Origin: Candidatus Cloacimonadota bacterium
GTDB lineage: Bacteria; Muiribacteriota; UBA6191; JACPRK01
Assembly: GCA_021772705.1 (NCBI GenBank)
Contig: JAJFLN010000829.1
Coordinates: 1-11,715 of the forward strand
Reading direction: 5' to 3'
Length of the DNA stretch: 11,715 bases
Shown here: one piece after another, positions 8,984-11,715 of the stretch
How the letters are laid out: each line of letters starts with the position of its first letter
How positions within the stretch are numbered: position 1 is the first letter of the stretch
Made by a program: the position numbers and the translations under genes
The notes under the pieces: model-generated
What the model was told of the DNA's origin: nothing
The model's database searches: none
The model's input: only the letters and a program-made list of their open reading frames with translations

Positions 8984-9501
8984 AGCTTGTCCTGGAGCTG
9001 GACGGCGAGTCCATTCCCGTGGAGATCACCCGGGAAAAAGGGGACCGGTATCGCGTCCTCTTCGAGGATCGGGACCTGTCGATCTCGGTCCTGCATCTGG
9101 ACTCCCACTTCCTGATGATGCGCCTCCTGAGCACGCCCATCCGAGCCCAGCTCCGATCCACCCGGGAATCCCAGCACGTCGCCTTGGGCGGAGAGTTCTA
9201 CGACTTCCAGGTCATTCGCGACGAAGGGCGGCGAGGCAAGGGCCGGAGGGGCGGCAAGGCCAACGGTACCGTTTCGTCCCCCATGCCCGGGAAGGTCACG
9301 AAGGTCCTGGCTGCCAAGGGCGACTCGGTCTCCGCCGGGGACCCCCTGTTGATCGTGGAGGCCATGAAGATGGAGAATGAGATTCGCGCTCCCGTCGACG
9401 GCACCATCATCAGCTTCGAGGCCACGGTGGGTCAGATGGTCATGCCCACCGATACGCTGGTGGAGATCGAGACCGCCGACAGCCCGCCGGATCAGCCCTG
9501 A
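8980..9501 (+). CDS. Biotin carboxyl carrier protein (biotin/lipoyl-attachment domain)
   Basis: Carries carboxybiotin between the biotin carboxylase and the carboxyltransferase; 173 aa. The C-terminal half (about 97-166) is a biotinyl domain with SPMPGKVTKVLAAKGDSV, the attachment motif EAMKMEN with biotinyl-Lys K130, and GQMVMPTDTLVEIE. Residues 1-80 form a predicted beta-rich region (KLVLELDGESIPVEITR, GDRYRVLFEDRDLSISVL) that looks like the biotin-transfer domain of MCC alpha rather than the Ala/Pro-rich N-terminus of E. coli AccB. Residues 83-95 are a basic, Gly-rich hinge. The ATG overlaps the upstream stop as ATGA, with SD GGGAGG at 8968-8973 (spacing 6), so it is translationally coupled. 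Together with the upstream gene the product has about 680 residues, the size of a fused MCC alpha subunit. The 3' end overlaps the convergent ferredoxin gene by 10 nt. Confidence 0.9.
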   Translation: MKLVLELDGESIPVEITREKGDRYRVLFEDRDLSISVLHLDSHFLMMRLLSTPIRAQLRSTRESQHVALGGEFYDFQVIRDEGRRGKGRRGGKANGTVSSPMPGKVTKVLAAKGDSVSAGDPLLIVEAMKMENEIRAPVDGTIISFEATVGQMVMPTDTLVEIETADSPPDQP

Positions 9502-9851
9502 CCGGTTCCGGGCTTCTTTTTCTTCGCCCGCTCGATGGGCTTCATCACGAGCCTCTCCACCGGCTCCCCTCCGATGAGGTGCTTGTCGATAATCTCGTCC
9601 ACATCTTCTGCCGTGACGCCCCCGTACCAGACCCCCTCGGGGTAGACGACGCAGCTGACGCCCCGCTCGCAGGCGTCGAGACATCCTGCCGAGTTAGCCC
9701 GGACCGTTCCTCGCAGACCCTTCTGGGCCACCTTGATCTTGAAGAGGGTCCTGACCTCATCGGCCCCCTTGCTGGCGCAGCAACCCTTCGGATGTCCGTC
9801 GGGACGCCGGTTGGTACAGACAAAGAGATGACGTTCGAATGGTCCTGGCAT
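9492..9851 (-). CDS. Thioredoxin-like [2Fe-2S] ferredoxin
   Basis: A 119-aa electron-transfer protein of the thioredoxin-fold [2Fe-2S] ferredoxin family, cytoplasmic, partner unknown. The cluster ligands are most likely C12, C25, C57 and C61 (HLFVCTN, GCCASKG, AGCLDACERG). The spacings of 13, 32 and 4 nearly match the Aquifex aeolicus ferredoxin pattern as I recall it. C24 and C67 are extra cysteines. VVYPEGVWYGGVTAEDVDEI (68-87) is the usual strand-helix end of the fold. Start is the ATG at 9851-9849 with SD AGGAGG (plus-strand 9856-9861, spacing 4). It is convergent with the carrier-protein gene, overlapping by 10 nt, and divergent from the kinase gene. The tail AKKKKPGTGQG is read from the antisense of the operon terminator. 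A link to the acyl-CoA pathway, for example accepting electrons from a dehydrogenase, is not shown by the sequence. Confidence 0.85.
   Translation of the reverse strand: MPGPFERHLFVCTNRRPDGHPKGCCASKGADEVRTLFKIKVAQKGLRGTVRANSAGCLDACERGVSCVVYPEGVWYGGVTAEDVDEIIDKHLIGGEPVERLVMKPIERAKKKKPGTGQG
9494..9524 (+). terminator. Intrinsic-type terminator of the carboxylase operon
   Basis: AGCCC at 9494-9498 pairs with GGGCT at 9510-9514. After one mismatch, GA (9500-9501) pairs with TC (9507-9508) around a 5-nt loop. The stem is followed by TCTTTTTCTT (9515-9524). The stem straddles the operon's last stop codon. The element lies fully within the convergent ferredoxin gene. The stem is short, so this is moderate evidence. 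Confidence 0.5.
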
Positions 9852-9859
9852 GAAGCCTC

Positions 9860-9877
9860 CTGGGTCAGAGCACCCAG
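9860..9877 (-). promoter_or_regulatory. Palindrome adjoining the ferredoxin ribosome binding site
   Basis: CTGGGT (9860-9865) and ACCCAG (9872-9877) form a perfect 6-bp inverted repeat with a 6-nt gap. On the minus strand its end overlaps the first two bases of the AGGAGG ribosome site, and its other side touches the candidate -10. It could be an operator or an RNA hairpin limiting ribosome access; neither is shown. Confidence 0.35.
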
Positions 9878-9905
9878 ATTACAGGCCCGGAGCCAGCGGG
9901 GTCCA
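9876..9905 (-). promoter_or_regulatory. Candidate promoter of the ferredoxin gene
   Basis: On the minus strand TGGACC (plus 9900-9905) and TAATCT (plus 9876-9881) are 18 bp apart, and transcription would begin about 15-20 nt before the ATG. Matches to consensus are 4/6 and 3/6, so support is weak. It is the best pair I could find in the 100-nt divergent gap. Confidence 0.25.
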
Positions 9906-9941
9906 GTCGAGGGGCTACACCAACTCGGCCCGGAAGAGGGT

Positions 9942-9947
9942 TAACAT
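9942..9947 (+). promoter_or_regulatory. Possible -10 element of the kinase gene (leaderless start)
   Basis: TAACAT ends 6 nt before the GTG at 9954, the spacing expected if transcription begins at the start codon. The purine run AAGAGGG (9934-9940) is 13 nt from the GTG, too far for a normal ribosome site. No -35 hexamer is evident 16-18 bp upstream. Weak support. Confidence 0.25.
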
Positions 9948-9953
9948 TGAACC

Positions 9954-11715
9954 GTGGACTATCCAGCTGAATTCCTGAGGCTCTATGAACCGATCGAGGA
10001 GATCGGTTCCGGTGGCATGGGTGTCGTCGTCCGGGCCCGCCAGAGGAGTCTCGACAGGGACGTGGTGGTCAAGTTCCTGCGCCCGGAGCTGGGCAAGGAC
10101 CCGGCGGCACGTCAGCGGTTTGTCAACGAAGCCCGGATCTGCGCGCTCATGAATCATCCCGGTCTCGTGCCGGTGTTCGACGTCGACGACCAGGCCCGAT
10201 GGATCGTCTTCGCCTGGGTTCCGGGCCGGACCCTCGCCGATCGGCTCTCCCTCTCCGGCCTCCTGAGCCAGAAGGAAGCCGTCGAGATCGCACTCAGGAC
10301 CTCCGAGGGGTTGTCGGAGGCTCATCGCCGAGGCGTCATCCACCGGGACGTGAAACCCGGCAACCTGATCCTGACCGGCGATGGCGCCGTGAAGGTCCTC
10401 GACTTCGGGATCGCCACGGCCCGTACCCACCTGGGACGGCTCACCCGGGATGGAACCCTCCTGGGAACCCCGGGCTACATGAGCCCCGAACAGGCCAGGG
10501 GAGAAGAGGCCGGGCCAGCGACGGACATCTACGGTCTCGGAGCCACCCTCTATCACATGCTGACCGGAGGACCTCCCTTCCAGGAACCGAACCTTCCGGA
10601 ATTGCTCCAGATGATCCTGACCCGTGATCCCGCTCCTCCCTCAGCTTCCCGTCTCAGGCTGCAGCCCGGGCTGGATCGACTTGTCCTTCAGATGCTGAGC
10701 AAGGAGCCATCGGACCGGCCGGGCTCCATGTCTGAAGTCGGCGGCCGGCTGAAGTCGCTCCTTGTCGAGGTCCAGGCATTTGATGACCTGGATGACACCC
10801 GGCTCGACACGGGCCGCCCTGTCGGGACACCGGCAGGAGGAGAGGCAGCCCCGCTAGCGCCGACGAGAGCCTTCCTCGGCAGCCCGCCGAAGAGCAGGAT
10901 GGTTTGGTCCGCAGTGGTTGTAAGCACGATGATCCTGCTACTGACAGCGGTCGTCCGGTTCATGGCACCGGCGACGAGGGATCTGCCAGCTGGAAGTGAG
11001 CCAGCTCCCGTGGCCCACCGGGACTCCGGCGAAGGTGTGCCAGCAGTTCGGGAGGAACGGGACGATCTCTCTTCCTCCGATCCCGGCCGTCAACTGGAGG
11101 CCATCAGCCGCATGTCCCGGCGACCCTCCCGGACCCATCGGCGGAAACTGATCGACAGGCTTCTGCAAGGACCGGCGCCAGGAGCCAGCCTCTCGGCAAC
11201 CGAGGAGTCCCGTATCCGTATCAAGCTCGTTGAGGCCCTGAGGACCCACGGAGACGGCCGGGCCGTTCCGCCACTCCTGAAAGCGCTGGGCAGGGAGCCG
11301 GATCGAGGGGTTCAGTCTGCGCTGGTCAGCGCGATTCAGGATCTCTCGGGTCTGAAGGAGGCCTTCGAACCCGGTGCCGTACGCAACTGGGCCCGATTCG
11401 AGAGCTGGATGCAGTCATCAGAATGGGACGTCTTCAGGGGGCTGAGAGGCCGCGCGGGCAGGGGCCTTCCCAGATCGAAGGAGCTGCACGTGTCTTCCCT
11501 GGCCCAGTCGGTGGCGCGCTCGTTCGGAAAGGACGCCATCCGGGAGGGCAAGACCCAGGCTGCCCGGATCTGGCTCTTGAGGGCCCTGTGGGAGCAGCCC
11601 CTGGATCCCGAAAACCTCCGAGTCGTCGGTCAGGAGTTGCTGGTGGAGCATGGAAGGGCGATTCCCGCCGCCAGGGTTTTCCGGCTCGTCGGAATCTGGC
11701 AGCCCAGGGAAGACT
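9954..11715 (+). CDS. Hanks-type Ser/Thr protein kinase with one TM segment and HEAT-like C-terminal region (3' end outside window)
   Basis: A PknB-type kinase open for 587 codons to the window end, so the C-terminus is missing. The kinase domain (about 11-270) has every key residue: glycine loop GSGGMG (18-23), K40 in VVVKFL, E59 of helix C, HRDVKPGN (130-137) with catalytic D132, DFG D150, the activation segment through GTPGYMSPEQ (171-180), and D191 in TDIYGLG. An acidic/Pro-rich juxtamembrane stretch leads to a single TM segment at about 317-336. The part beyond it should be outside the cytoplasm. It has a HEAT-like unit at about 420-463 (KLVEALR..AVPPLLKALG..VQSALVSAI) and a helical, TPR-like stretch after about 530. 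PASTA repeats are not seen in the visible part. The start is GTG 9954, the first start after an in-frame TGA at 9948. It probably senses an envelope signal; its targets are unknown. Confidence 0.9.
   Translation, partial: MDYPAEFLRLYEPIEEIGSGGMGVVVRARQRSLDRDVVVKFLRPELGKDPAARQRFVNEARICALMNHPGLVPVFDVDDQARWIVFAWVPGRTLADRLSLSGLLSQKEAVEIALRTSEGLSEAHRRGVIHRDVKPGNLILTGDGAVKVLDFGIATARTHLGRLTRDGTLLGTPGYMSPEQARGEEAGPATDIYGLGATLYHMLTGGPPFQEPNLPELLQMILTRDPAPPSASRLRLQPGLDRLVLQMLSKEPSDRPGSMSEVGGRLKSLLVEVQAFDDLDDTRLDTGRPVGTPAGGEAAPLAPTRAFLGSPPKSRMVWSAVVVSTMILLLTAVVRFMAPATRDLPAGSEPAPVAHRDSGEGVPAVREERDDLSSSDPGRQLEAISRMSRRPSRTHRRKLIDRLLQGPAPGASLSATEESRIRIKLVEALRTHGDGRAVPPLLKALGREPDRGVQSALVSAIQDLSGLKEAFEPGAVRNWARFESWMQSSEWDVFRGLRGRAGRGLPRSKELHVSSLAQSVARSFGKDAIREGKTQAARIWLLRALWEQPLDPENLRVVGQELLVEHGRAIPAARVFRLVGIWQPRED

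Noticed and set aside
9579..9944. Plus-strand open frame of 121 codons across the ferredoxin gene
   Set aside because: Antisense to the ferredoxin, whose Cys pattern and AGGAGG ribosome site are convincing; the frame shows no domain.

Overview
This is a GC-rich bacterial window, about 64% G+C by eye. It holds one five-gene catabolic operon flanked by two membrane signalling proteins and one small ferredoxin gene. There are no RNA genes, transposases, integrases or CRISPR repeats. The mix fits a soil- or sediment-type bacterium such as an Acidobacteriota member or a myxobacterium-like lineage: a Hanks-type kinase with one membrane span, a Cache/HAMP class III cyclase, a methylcrotonyl-CoA carboxylase-like operon with a DUF1446/AtuA gene, and a thioredoxin-fold [2Fe-2S] ferredoxin. 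That placement is inference from gene content, not a sequence match.

Layout. Positions 1-34 are a perfect 15-bp hairpin at the window edge, after the end of whatever lies upstream. Positions 133-2994 encode a membrane adenylate cyclase (two TM segments around a Cache-like sensor, HAMP, catalytic domain) with a long C-terminal HEAT-repeat tail. A good extended -10 promoter at 3122-3150 starts the operon. In order it encodes a methylcrotonyl-CoA carboxylase-type carboxyltransferase (3174-4781), an AtuA-family DUF1446 protein (4841-6655), a methylglutaconyl-CoA-hydratase-like crotonase (6669-7460), a biotin carboxylase (7460-8983) and a biotin carrier protein (8980-9501). The last three genes are spaced 13, -1 and -4 nt from their upstream neighbours and are clearly coupled. 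A terminator-like hairpin with a U-tract (9494-9524) ends the operon. It lies inside the 3' end of the convergent ferredoxin gene (9492-9851, minus strand). A Ser/Thr kinase gene begins at 9954 and is still open at the window end.

Working together: the carrier protein is biotinylated, the biotin carboxylase loads CO2 onto it, the carboxyltransferase carboxylates a branched enoyl-CoA (3-methylcrotonyl-CoA from leucine is most likely, geranyl-CoA is the alternative), and the hydratase acts on the 3-methylglutaconyl-CoA-type product. Isovaleryl-CoA dehydrogenase and HMG-CoA lyase are not in the window. The AtuA-family protein has no established reaction but is built into this operon. The alpha subunit of the carboxylase, usually one polypeptide, is split here into two overlapping genes at the linker after the biotin carboxylase domain.

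Nothing here is clearly a wholly new system. The points most worth a second look are the cyclase-HEAT fusion (the neighbouring kinase also has a HEAT-like segment), the split alpha subunit with the embedded AtuA protein, the operon terminator that doubles as the coding region for a poly-Lys tail, the strikingly C-rich, G-poor gap before the SD-less atuA-like gene, and a shared TANNNT-N6-GTG arrangement at both signalling genes.
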